A stretch of 9,276 nucleotides of DNA from Hafnia paralvei ATCC 29927 (GCF_001655005.1 NZ_LXET01000014.1:1-9276), one strand, 5' to 3'; shown: positions 1 through 6,702, counted from the stretch's first letter. Numbers and translations: made by a program. The notes: a model not told the origin generated them from the letters alone.

Positions 1-29
1 ACTAGCCCCGTGTATCTCGATCTCTTAAA

Positions 30-60
30 CGATCAGCATTAGGCCGATTGGTCGCTTTTT
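30..60 (+). terminator. possible weak intrinsic terminator at left edge
   Basis: A 6-bp stem, CGATCA (30-35) with TGGTCG (49-54, one G-T pair), is followed by a run of five T at 56-60. It would serve a plus-strand gene lying to the left of the window. The loop is long (13 nt) and the stem is weak, so this may be chance. Confidence 0.25.
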
Positions 61-93
61 AGGTAGTTATCTCAATTAGGTAGTTATTTCAAT
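60..93. repeat. 17-bp tandem duplication
   Basis: Two adjacent 17-bp copies, 60-76 and 77-93, differ at one position (C versus T in the twelfth base). Each copy begins TAGGTAGTTAT and ends TCAAT. The repeat lies 20 bp beyond the stop codon of the permease gene. No function is evident; it may be simple slippage. Confidence 0.7.
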
Positions 94-112
94 GATGTTT
101 AAACGCTCGGTT

Positions 113-1456
113 TTACCCCTCGAGCTCCAGCTCTACGCTACGTTTAAGCACTACGCGCAGCACTAAATAATACACAATGCCGATAACCAGCCAGCTTAGA
201 CCGAGCACTTTTGCTTCAATGTCCATTTCATAAATCACGAAGCCAATAATCAGTAAACCTACCACGGGAAGCAGCAGATGCCGCACCCATTGGGTTGATT
301 TCTGGCGGATGATGTAGTGGTTTATTACCGATAAATGAAGAATGAAGAACCCGACCAGCGCACCGAAATTCACCAGACGGCTAAGGTTGTCGATGCTGCC
401 GTTGAAGTATAAGCCAGATATTAGTGAAATCACGGCGACCAGCAGCGTACTCACGTAGGGCGTTTTGAAGCGTGGATGCACTTTCGCCAATATTCTAGGC
501 AGTTTGCGGTCGCGCGCCATGGCAAACAAAATACGAGAAATTGCCGCCTGTGCCACCAGCGCATTGGCGATCCCCCACGATAGTGCCGTTGCCCAAATTG
601 TGGCCTGCTTGAGCCATGTGCCGCCCGCCAGATTTGCCGTGTCGTAGAAGGCAGTATCTAAACTGTTAAACGTGCTGCCCGAGGCCAAATCAGCGGCAAT
701 CCAGGTTTGCAGAATAAACAGCCCACCAACCAGCAACAGTGCGCCAAGCGAAGCCATACCGACCGCATCGGCTCCCCCTTTGCTCTCCTCCGAAAGGGTG
801 GAGATCCCATCGAAGCCAAGAAACGACAGCACGGCGATGGATACCGCGCCCATCACGAGCGGTAGGCTGAATTTATCAGCGTTGTACAAAGGCGCTAGCG
901 TTAGCCGACCGGCTCCTTCTCCTCCGTACAGTGCTACCAGTCCCACTACAATAAAAATAGCGAGAATAATGATTTCTGCGATCAGGATATAGCGGTTAGC
1001 TTTGGCGGTGAATTGAATGCCGACCAGATTAATCATGCTATTAATGACAATAAAGGCGACGATCCAGACCCACGCAGGGATCCCCGGCAAAATCGGGCCG
1101 AGCGCAGCGGCGCTAACGATGTAGAGCAGCGATGGCACCAAAATGTAATCTAGCAGAATAAGCCAACCGGCAAAGAATCCGACGGTTTCATGGATGCCTC
1201 GTTGCGCATACGCATATACAGAACCCGACACGGGAAAGGCTTTTGACATTGACCAGTAGCTCATGGCGGTGAAGAACATCGCTAACATGCCAATCAAATA
1301 GGCCAGTGCTACCATCCCCTGTGACCCTTCCCACACGTAGCCAAAAACGCCAAAAGGTGCGATAGGAACCATGAAAATCATGCCGTAAATAATCAGATCT
1401 TTCAGCGTCAGCGTTCGGTGAAGTTCTTGTTTATAGCCAAATTGTTCTACAGACAT
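113..1456 (-). CDS. APC-superfamily amino acid/amine permease, PuuP-like
   Basis: Predicted inner-membrane permease of 447 residues with about 12 hydrophobic segments, the usual size for the amino acid-polyamine-organocation (APC) superfamily. The order of conserved blocks resembles E. coli PuuP (putrescine importer): the N-terminal helix around residues 21-40, FPVSGSVYAYAQ at 74-85, FLGFDGISTLSEE at 212-224, SRILFAMARD at 307-316 and NFGALVGF at 363-370. PuuP has FLGFDAVTTLSEE at the matching place. The substrate cannot be read from sequence; an amine, amino acid or amide is plausible. The start is preceded by AGGGGGA (1460-1466) with a short spacer, and this overlaps the stop codon of the upstream amidase gene 8 bp away. 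The two genes are therefore almost certainly co-transcribed and may be translationally coupled, which suggests the permease brings in the amidase substrate or a related compound. No convincing terminator follows on this strand. Confidence 0.88.
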   Translation of the reverse strand: MSVEQFGYKQELHRTLTLKDLIIYGMIFMVPIAPFGVFGYVWEGSQGMVALAYLIGMLAMFFTAMSYWSMSKAFPVSGSVYAYAQRGIHETVGFFAGWLILLDYILVPSLLYIVSAAALGPILPGIPAWVWIVAFIVINSMINLVGIQFTAKANRYILIAEIIILAIFIVVGLVALYGGEGAGRLTLAPLYNADKFSLPLVMGAVSIAVLSFLGFDGISTLSEESKGGADAVGMASLGALLLVGGLFILQTWIAADLASGSTFNSLDTAFYDTANLAGGTWLKQATIWATALSWGIANALVAQAAISRILFAMARDRKLPRILAKVHPRFKTPYVSTLLVAVISLISGLYFNGSIDNLSRLVNFGALVGFFILHLSVINHYIIRQKSTQWVRHLLLPVVGLLIIGFVIYEMDIEAKVLGLSWLVIGIVYYLVLRVVLKRSVELELEG

Positions 1457-1464
1457 GGTTCCCC

Positions 1465-2367
1465 CTATTCCAGCGTCAGCTTCAGTTGGTTGGCAACTGC
1501 GCGGGGCAGGGCGAAACGACAGGTTTTTAATGGATCAACCACCTGACAGATCTGGAGATCGCCGGTAATGCTTAGCAGGTTAATTGCGTCGGCCAGCGAG
1601 ATGTGGGTATGTTCAGCGACAAAGTGTGCCATATTGCGGGTGGCAATCTGTGCCGCTTCATCTAACGTTGCGGCGGAGGCCAGCGTGTATAGGGCATCAG
1701 CGGTGCTCATCATTGGTGTAGGCAACGGATGACCTTTAATCACGCTCAGATTGACCACCACTTCGCCAGGCACTTCTAACCCACAGACCGAGACTTCGCC
1801 ATCGCCCATGGCGGCATGTAAATCACCGAGGGCGAATAATGCCCCTTCTACGTTCACCGGCAGCCACAGCGTGCAGCCTTCGGTGATGATTTTACAGTCC
1901 ATATTGCCACCGTGTGCATCGGGCGTGCCGCACGATATTTCATCTCCAGAGGGAGCCACGCCAATCACCCCAATCATCGGTTTTAACGGCCAGCGAACGC
2001 CTCCGGGTAGGTGCGCATAGCCGTCCTCAATGGGTACGGTACGGATCTGTGGCTGTACCAGTTCATCGCCGATAACGCCAAGCCCCGGTGCTGTGACCAT
2101 CACGGCCTGTTGGCTGTGCAGGATGATGCTTTTTATCTCTACGCGCAGCACATCGCCGGGCTGGGCGTTTTCCACGAAGATTGGACCCGTTGCAGGGTTA
2201 ATATGCTTCCAATCCAGTTCATTAAATACGGCTTGTTCAGAGGTTATCTGGTCGCTGAAACAGTCGCAGGTTTCAAAACAAACGTCGCTGCCGCTTGGTA
2301 CGTGAGCGACTGGTAGGTTATGACGCGACATAGCGTAAATAACCTGTGTCCGAAGTATTTTTTCCAT
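1465..2367 (-). CDS. acetamidase/formamidase family protein
   Basis: Predicted cytoplasmic amidohydrolase of the FmdA/AmdA family, about 300 residues, a normal length for the short bacterial members. Family hallmarks (numbered from the chosen start) are NPATGPIFVENAQPGD near 57-72, PDAHGGNMDC at 149-158, LWLPVNVEGALFALGDLHAAMGDGEV spanning about 167-192 and the GLEV segment just after. The His, Asp and Glu residues in these blocks are the likely metal and active-site ligands. The family hydrolyses short amides such as formamide or acetamide to ammonia and an acid, but many members have unknown substrates, so the reaction here is inference. I chose the ATG at 2365-2367 because AGGGA (2374-2378) sits 6 nt upstream; the longer form from 2391 adds 8 residues (MQSQQGII) but has no ribosome binding site. 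The gene is first in an operon with the APC permease. It is divergent from the pectin-related operon across a 573-bp gap. Confidence 0.88.
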   Translation of the reverse strand: MEKILRTQVIYAMSRHNLPVAHVPSGSDVCFETCDCFSDQITSEQAVFNELDWKHINPATGPIFVENAQPGDVLRVEIKSIILHSQQAVMVTAPGLGVIGDELVQPQIRTVPIEDGYAHLPGGVRWPLKPMIGVIGVAPSGDEISCGTPDAHGGNMDCKIITEGCTLWLPVNVEGALFALGDLHAAMGDGEVSVCGLEVPGEVVVNLSVIKGHPLPTPMMSTADALYTLASAATLDEAAQIATRNMAHFVAEHTHISLADAINLLSITGDLQICQVVDPLKTCRFALPRAVANQLKLTLE

Positions 2368-2373
2368 GATGAT

Positions 2374-2378
2374 TCCCT
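2374..2378 (-). promoter_or_regulatory. ribosome binding site deciding the amidase start
   Basis: On the minus strand AGGGA lies 6 nt before the ATG at 2367. The alternative in-frame ATG at 2391 has only an AT-rich stretch before it. Confidence 0.6.
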
Positions 2379-2596
2379 GTTGTGATTGCATGATTTTTTA
2401 TTATTAGTGACGGCGAGTAACGTCTCGGAGTGGTGCTAATAAGGTGCTACATAATTCAATTAATCATACCTACCTCAGCACGAGCAAGCGCTAACAAGCG
2501 GCCCTTTCGGGGCGTCAAAATATCCCTAATTAGAATGTGCTTTTGTTGCGTCAATTGATGGCGGTTTTCTTTGGCGTTGGCGTGTAAAGAGCGAAT

Positions 2597-2618
2597 AAGC
2601 ATGATGTAAATCACAAAA
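2597..2618. promoter_or_regulatory. CRP-like binding site
   Basis: The core CATGA-N6-TCACA (2600-2615) matches the CRP consensus TGTGA-N6-TCACA at 8 of 10 positions, with a perfect right half. Its centre is about 146 bp upstream of the predicted start point of the transporter operon, farther than classical CRP activation positions. It could act with another activator or serve the divergent amidase operon. CRP control is typical of pectin and rhamnose catabolic operons. Confidence 0.4.
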
Positions 2619-2674
2619 AATCAGGACGAAATGAAATTCGTTATTTTTAGTTTTTTCTTAATGAATCGCCTAAT

Positions 2675-2716
2675 ACATGGGTGTTTTGCAAAGGTGATTC
2701 CATTTTTAAACATGGG
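2675..2716 (+). repeat. direct repeat ACATGGG, 35-bp period, upstream of -35
   Basis: ACATGGG occurs at 2675-2681 and again at 2710-2716, and the following bases keep partial similarity (about 12 of 19 positions overall). The pair ends 2 bp before the -35 hexamer. Direct repeats abutting a -35 are typical of AraC-family activators such as RhaS, known to activate rhiTN in Dickeya. I infer this role from position only; the bases do not clearly match the E. coli RhaS half-site. Confidence 0.35.
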
Positions 2717-2718
2717 AT

Positions 2719-2747
2719 TTGATAAAAACAAAACATCGTTTTATAAA
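2719..2747 (+). promoter_or_regulatory. sigma-70 promoter of the transporter-GH105 operon
   Basis: TTGATA (2719-2724) and TATAAA (2742-2747) each match the consensus at 5 of 6 positions and are separated by exactly 17 bp. Transcription would start near 2754, giving a leader of nearly 190 nt before the transporter. It is the best sigma-70 match I found in the intergenic region. Confidence 0.6.
2729..2743. promoter_or_regulatory. KdgR-like operator overlapping the promoter
   Basis: CAAAAC-ATC-GTTTTA contains a perfect AAAAC/GTTTT inverted repeat. It fits the KdgR-type pattern TRAAAY-N3-RTTTYA at 11 of 12 specified positions, the only miss being C for T at the left end. It fills the -35/-10 spacer and covers the first two bases of the -10, where a bound repressor would block RNA polymerase. 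KdgR is the IclR-family repressor of pectin catabolism genes in enterobacteria, released by 2-keto-3-deoxygluconate. The match to a pectin-fragment operon strengthens the call. Confidence 0.6.
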
Positions 2748-2874
2748 AATGGAGAGATTGATCGGTAGCGTCTTTATATTTTTGCCATTGACGGTCCATC
2801 GGTGGCAAACGTTCAAAGGTTTTCAATCGGTCATAAATCTACTTTAGACCCATAGGGAGGGTTTTCTGAGCCTG

Positions 2875-2916
2875 ATGTTTTTCGTTTTAGAGAAATGTTT
2901 CTCGGATCGCCCATAA
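2875..2916 (+). other. possible 13-codon leader ORF with inverted repeat
   Basis: An ATG at 2875 opens a short frame encoding MFFVLEKCFSDRP, ending in TAA at 2914-2916, 24 bp before the transporter start. A strong AGGGAGG lies upstream at 2854-2860, but the 14-nt spacing is longer than ideal. A perfect 6-bp inverted repeat, GAGAAA (2890-2895) and TTTCTC (2898-2903), lies inside it. It may be a leader peptide, a second operator or chance. Confidence 0.2.
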
Positions 2917-2940
2917 AAGAAACTACGGGGAATGAGAGTA

Positions 2941-4518
2941 ATGACGATGCCATTGCAAAACAGACGCAAAATTGGGCTAATGAATTATTTAGCCTACGGT
3001 TCTGGGGACTTTCTCGGAGCAGGTACCACGGCTTTGACAGCAGCGTGGTTACTCTATTTCTACACCACGTTTTGTGGACTTAGCCCAATCGAAGCAACAT
3101 TTATTTTTGCGATGGCGCGTGTTTTAGACGCTGTCGTCAGTCCTTTGATGGGATTTTTAACCGATAATTTCGGCTCTACGCGTTTAGGCCGGCGTTTCGG
3201 GCGGCGTAAATTTTTTATTCTGCTCGGTATCCCTCTGGTGTTCAGTTACAGCCTGATGTGGATTGGCGAGATGCATTATTGGTATTACCTGCTGACCTAC
3301 CTGTTCTTTGATGTTGTTTATTCAATGATTTTGGTGCCGTATGAAACATTAGTGCCTGAAATGACGGATGATTTTAAACAGAAAACCAAATTTTCTGGCG
3401 CACGTATTTCAATGGCTCAGCTCTCTGCTATTTTGGCGGCATTTTTACCCGGTTTTCTATTGAAATATTTGGGAAAAGACAACGCTATCTCCTTTTTCTA
3501 TGCAAGCTTGGTGTTTTCGATCATCTGCGCAGTGGTTTTAACGCTAGTGTATTTTTTCACGTGGGAACGGCCAAGGGAAGATATGTCGGAGGCCCAGCTA
3601 AAAGCCGAGCGGGAGAAGCAGCAACTCACTTTGCTACAAAGCCTGAAGCGCTTGAATGTTGAATTAACTTCAACATTGAGAATTCGTATTTTCCGTCAGC
3701 ATCTGGGGATGTATCTCGGGGGGTATATTGCTCAGGACGTCTTTAATGCGGTGTTTACCTATTATGTGGTCTTTGTGTTGATGCAAAGTGCGACAGTGGC
3801 CTCGAGTCTCATGGGAACAATGGCGATTATGCAATTTATTGCTGTGATTGGCATGATTCCGTTGTGTATCAAGTTTGGGCCTGCACCTTCTTATCGTTTA
3901 GTCGTGGTGTTGTTTGGACTCAGTGCGTTGTCTTATGGCGTTTTGTATTACGCAGGAATGAATGATGCCATGTCTCTATTGCTACTGATCTCTGCAGTTG
4001 CAGGGCTGGGACGTGGTGGCATTAACTACGTCCCTTGGAATACTTATACCTATATTGCCGATGTGGATGAGGTGATCACGGGTCAACGCCGCGAAGGTAT
4101 TTTTGCGGGGATTATGACACTAACACGCAAAGCCTCTCAGGCTTGTGCTGTGATGTTGGTCGGGATTGTGATGGAGTTTTCCGGTTTTGTCTCCGGCCAA
4201 AGTGTTCAGGCTCCGGCGGTAAGCCATACCATTTTGATGATTTTGAGTGTGGGCACCGTTTGCGTATTGTGCATCGGTTTTTATATCTCCCTGCGCTTCA
4301 AACTCAACCTGCATACGCACAGCATTCTGCGTGAGGAAACCGTCAAGATGCGCGATGCAGGCCATATTGTTCCTGAACAAATCACGCCTGAGGCAAAAGC
4401 GACCGTCGAAATGCTGGCAGGAATGCCTTACGAGTCTCTATGGGGGAATAACAACATTGGTTATCTCAATCGAGATAAACCGGCCCCTAAGCCTCTGCAT
4501 ATTTTAAAGAATGTATGA
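2941..4518 (+). CDS. rhiT: GPH-family sugar:cation symporter, RhiT-like
   Basis: Predicted inner-membrane importer of about 525 residues, of the glycoside-pentoside-hexuronide:cation symporter family (MelB type, MFS fold), with about 12 membrane segments. Numbering from the longer start at 2932: the MelB-like RVLDAVVSPLMGFLTDN block with two acidic residues at 63-79, the loop GRRFGRRKFF at 86-95, a charged central loop at about 211-250, and the signature DVDEVITGQRREGIFAG at 377-393. A hydrophilic tail of about 70 residues follows the last helix and makes it longer than MelB. The partner GH105 enzyme and the KdgR-like operator point to unsaturated rhamnogalacturonan oligosaccharides as substrate, as for Dickeya RhiT; the substrate is inferred from context. 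The start is uncertain: GGGGA (2927-2931) abuts the ATG at 2932 but lies 9 nt before the ATG at 2941, which I prefer; 2947 is also possible. The hydrolase gene follows after 62 bp. Confidence 0.85.
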   Translation: MTMPLQNRRKIGLMNYLAYGSGDFLGAGTTALTAAWLLYFYTTFCGLSPIEATFIFAMARVLDAVVSPLMGFLTDNFGSTRLGRRFGRRKFFILLGIPLVFSYSLMWIGEMHYWYYLLTYLFFDVVYSMILVPYETLVPEMTDDFKQKTKFSGARISMAQLSAILAAFLPGFLLKYLGKDNAISFFYASLVFSIICAVVLTLVYFFTWERPREDMSEAQLKAEREKQQLTLLQSLKRLNVELTSTLRIRIFRQHLGMYLGGYIAQDVFNAVFTYYVVFVLMQSATVASSLMGTMAIMQFIAVIGMIPLCIKFGPAPSYRLVVVLFGLSALSYGVLYYAGMNDAMSLLLLISAVAGLGRGGINYVPWNTYTYIADVDEVITGQRREGIFAGIMTLTRKASQACAVMLVGIVMEFSGFVSGQSVQAPAVSHTILMILSVGTVCVLCIGFYISLRFKLNLHTHSILREETVKMRDAGHIVPEQITPEAKATVEMLAGMPYESLWGNNNIGYLNRDKPAPKPLHILKNV

Positions 4519-4568
4519 GTGATGTACCACTCTGTCCTGAATGCGAAACATTTTTGAATTAATGAATG

Positions 4569-4575
4569 AAGGGAG
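4569..4575 (+). promoter_or_regulatory. ribosome binding site deciding the GH105 start
   Basis: AAGGGAG lies 5 nt before the ATG at 4581. It falls inside the longer in-frame ORF that begins at 4566, so the 4566 start is unlikely. Confidence 0.8.
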
Positions 4576-4580
4576 TTTTC

Positions 4581-5720
4581 ATGCTCGTATATCCGGTAAA
4601 ACATAGCCCGCTTTTACATCAGCCAGAACGCTTTATAGCGCGTAGTGAGCTTAAAAACTTGATCTGCAAAATGACCGATAATCTGATTAATATCAGCGAT
4701 GAAACCGGAGAGTTTTTACTGCGACTAGATGATGGCCGTGTTATCGATACTAAGGGTTGGGCTGGCTGGGAATGGACTCACGGCATCGGTTTGTATGGTA
4801 TTTATCAATATTATCAGCAGACTGGCGACCAACAGATGCGAGCTATCATTGATGATTGGTTTAGCGCGCGCTTTGCCGAGGGTACACCAACCAAAAATGT
4901 GAATACGGTCTGTCCTTTCCTCACGCTGGCGTATCGCTATGAAGAAACGCGTGATCCGCGTTGGCTGCCTTATCTAGAACGTTGGGCCGAGTGGGTGATG
5001 TATGAAATGCCTCGTACCGAGCGTGGGGGAATGCAGCACGTTACGTTGGCAGAAGAAAATCACCAACAGCTCTGGGACGATACGCTAATGATGAGCGTGT
5101 TGCCGCTAGCGAAGATCGGGAAATTGCTGAATAAACCCGAATATATTGAAGAGGCGAAATATCAGTTTTTAGTGCATACCCAGCATCTGATGGAGCGTGA
5201 GACAGGTTTGTGGTTTCATGGCTGGACGTTCGAAGGTCATCATAACTTTGCTAAAGCACGTTGGGCTCGCGGCAATAGCTGGTTGACGATGGTCATTCCT
5301 GAGTTTATCGACTTGCTCGATTTGCCTGAACATGATGCCACCCGACGTTTCTTGATTCAGGTACTTGAAAGCCAAGTGGTCGCGTTAGCGAAATGCCAAG
5401 ATCAAAGTGGCTTGTGGCACACGTTACTCGATGATCCAAACTCGTACGTTGAGTCATCCGCCACCGCAGGTTTTGCATACGGCATTCTTAAAGCGGTACG
5501 GAAGCGCTACATCGGTGCTGAATACGCGGCGGTGGCTGAGAAAGCGGTTAAAGGCGTGATAAAAAATATTAACGCAGAGGGAGAGCTGACCAATGTTTCG
5601 TTCGGTACGGCGATGGGGCGTGATTATGACTATTATCGCCAAATTCCGCTGACCTCGATGCCATATGGTCAGGCGATGGCTATCTTGTGTCTGTCCGAGT
5701 ACATGCGGGTTTATTTATAA
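4581..5720 (+). CDS. rhiN: unsaturated rhamnogalacturonyl hydrolase, GH105 (GH88-like)
   Basis: Predicted glycoside hydrolase of 379 residues with an (alpha/alpha)6-barrel fold, close in length to B. subtilis YteR. It would hydrate and remove the unsaturated galacturonyl residue left at the non-reducing end by rhamnogalacturonan lyase. Family blocks, numbered from the chosen start: GWAGWEWTHGIGLYG at 59-73, NVNTVCPFLTLAY at 106-118, QLWDDTLMMSVLPLAKIG at 163-180, GLWFHGWT at 209-216, RGNSW at 230-234, SGLWHTLLDD at 276-285, SSATAGFAYGILKA at 292-305 and PYGQAMAIL at 361-369. An Asp in the WDDT motif (166-167) is the likely general acid. No signal peptide is visible, so it should be cytoplasmic and act on imported oligomers. 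It is second in an operon with the GPH symporter, as in rhiTN of Dickeya. The gene symbol rests on family plus context, and another GH105 paralogue is possible. A strong terminator follows. Confidence 0.87.
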   Translation: MLVYPVKHSPLLHQPERFIARSELKNLICKMTDNLINISDETGEFLLRLDDGRVIDTKGWAGWEWTHGIGLYGIYQYYQQTGDQQMRAIIDDWFSARFAEGTPTKNVNTVCPFLTLAYRYEETRDPRWLPYLERWAEWVMYEMPRTERGGMQHVTLAEENHQQLWDDTLMMSVLPLAKIGKLLNKPEYIEEAKYQFLVHTQHLMERETGLWFHGWTFEGHHNFAKARWARGNSWLTMVIPEFIDLLDLPEHDATRRFLIQVLESQVVALAKCQDQSGLWHTLLDDPNSYVESSATAGFAYGILKAVRKRYIGAEYAAVAEKAVKGVIKNINAEGELTNVSFGTAMGRDYDYYRQIPLTSMPYGQAMAILCLSEYMRVYL

Positions 5721-5791
5721 AACAGCATAGTGACAGCTTGCGACGTATTGGCACGATACCTCGCCAATTTATTTAAGGCATAAGGCTAAAT

Positions 5792-5833
5792 ACGGGCGAA
5801 GGTGAGATAAAAATCACCGTCGCCCGTTTTATT
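5792..5833 (+). terminator. strong intrinsic terminator after the GH105 gene
   Basis: ACGGGCGA (5792-5799) pairs with TCGCCCGT (5820-5827), and after one mismatch GGTGA (5801-5805) pairs with TCACC (5814-5818) around an 8-nt A-rich loop. The sequence TTTTATT follows. It separates the catabolic operon from adk. Confidence 0.9.
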
Positions 5834-5945
5834 ATGCGAGTTTCACGTTTCAGCAGTACCCCGATTCCTTGAGGTAGCGGTCACAAAAATGGTAAGGTTT
5901 AGCGTTTTTGAATTTTATAAAAAATAATTTAAGAGGATTTACGCG

Positions 5946-6590
5946 ATGCGTATCATTCTGCTTGGCGCTCCTGGCGCGGGTAAAGGCACTCAGGCACAGT
6001 TCATCATGGAGAAATACGGCATTCCGCAAATCTCTACGGGTGACATGCTACGTGCAGCAGTGAAAGCCGGTACCGAATTAGGCAAAAAAGCAAAAGAAAT
6101 CATGGACGCTGGCATGCTGGTGACCGATGAGCTGGTTATTGCTCTGGTTAAAGAGCGCATCACTCAAGAAGATTGCCGCAACGGTTTCCTGCTGGATGGT
6201 TTCCCACGTACGATCCCTCAAGCTGACGCAATGAAAGAAGCCGGTATCAGCGTAGATTTCGTATTGGAATTCGATGTTCCTGACGAACTGATCGTTGAGC
6301 GTATCATCGGTCGCCGCGTGCATCAGGGCTCTGGCCGTGTTTATCACATCAAATTCAACCCACCTAAGGTTGAAGGTAAAGACGACGTGACTGGCGAAGA
6401 GCTGGTAACCCGTAAAGACGACCAAGAAGAAACCGTGCGTAAACGTCTGGTTGAATATCATCAGCAGACCGCACCACTGATTGGTTACTACAGCGCCGAA
6501 GCGGCGAAAGGTAACACCAAGTACGTCAAATTAGACGGTACTCAGTCTGTTGCCGCTGTGCGTGCAGAACTGGAAACGATTCTGGGTTAA
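5946..6590 (+). CDS. adk: adenylate kinase
   Basis: Cytoplasmic enzyme that interconverts ATP plus AMP and two ADP, essential for nucleotide balance. The 214 residues equal the E. coli length. Visible are the P-loop GAPGAGKGT (7-15), the AMP-binding region STGDMLRAAV (30-39), DGFPRT (84-89), and conserved arginines R36, R88, R119, R123, R156 and R167. The long LID (about 122-159) has H126, S129, D146 and T149 in place of the zinc-binding cysteines, as in other gamma-proteobacteria. AAGAGGA (5931-5937) lies 8 nt before the ATG. In E. coli htpG precedes this gene; here a pectin-fragment operon does. The promoter must lie in 5831-5930, where I see an A/T-rich TATAAA (5916-5921) but no good -35. 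Confidence 0.99.
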   Translation: MRIILLGAPGAGKGTQAQFIMEKYGIPQISTGDMLRAAVKAGTELGKKAKEIMDAGMLVTDELVIALVKERITQEDCRNGFLLDGFPRTIPQADAMKEAGISVDFVLEFDVPDELIVERIIGRRVHQGSGRVYHIKFNPPKVEGKDDVTGEELVTRKDDQEETVRKRLVEYHQQTAPLIGYYSAEAAKGNTKYVKLDGTQSVAAVRAELETILG

Positions 6591-6608
6591 TTTAGCCTCG
6601 AATAACAC

Positions 6609-6632
6609 AGGCGGCTGATGGCCGCCTTTTTT
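6609..6632 (+). terminator. intrinsic terminator of adk
   Basis: Perfect 7-bp stem AGGCGGC (6609-6615) and GCCGCCT (6621-6627) with a 5-nt loop, followed by six T (6627-6632). It ends the adk transcript 19 bp after the stop codon, so hemH needs its own promoter. Confidence 0.95.
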
Positions 6633-6674
6633 ATATCTATAATTTATCAGTCTGTTACCGATGAGAGTAATAGA

Positions 6675-6702
6675 TTGGGTTATGCGTTAACTTGGTTACA
6701 AT
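6675..6702 (+). promoter_or_regulatory. likely hemH promoter
   Basis: The -10 is TACAAT (6697-6702), 5 of 6 to consensus. A weak -35, TTGGGT (6675-6680), lies 16 bp upstream. The start point would be about 23 bp before the hemH ATG. Confidence 0.45.

Larger units (their letters stand above)
2368..2940. other. long divergent intergenic region, AT-rich, regulatory
   Basis: These 573 bases separate the minus-strand amidase operon from the plus-strand transporter operon and hold no convincing protein gene. From left to right they contain the amidase ribosome binding site, a TATGAT hexamer on the minus strand (2463-2468) that could be an amidase -10 but lacks a good -35, a small GCCC/GGGC hairpin (2501-2513), a CRP-like site (2597-2618), a 7-bp direct repeat (2675-2681 and 2710-2716), a strong sigma-70 promoter overlapped by a KdgR-like palindrome (2719-2747), a purine-rich AGGGAGG (2854-2860) and a GAGAAA/TTTCTC inverted repeat (2890-2903). 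The density of symmetric elements fits a sugar-controlled promoter region. Confidence 0.75.

Noticed and set aside
1751..2316. Plus-strand ORFs opposite the amidase gene
   Set aside because: They mirror a gene with strong family motifs on the minus strand and are overlapping, low-complexity frames.
2632..2649. Second KdgR-like site around ATGAAATTCGTTATTT
   Set aside because: The left half fits but the right half matches at only about 3 of 6 positions; in AT-rich DNA this is expected by chance.
2895..3083. Plus-strand ORF of 62 codons overlapping the transporter start
   Set aside because: It runs in another frame over the first 150 bp of the transporter, which has clear family motifs; no ribosome binding site and no recognisable protein.
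4566..4580. Upstream ATG at 4566 for the GH105 gene
   Set aside because: It places the strong ribosome binding site AAGGGAG inside the coding sequence; the ATG at 4581 is correctly spaced from it.
6078..6461. Minus-strand ORF of 127 codons inside adk
   Set aside because: It is entirely antisense to a conserved core gene and resembles no known family; explained by adk codon structure.
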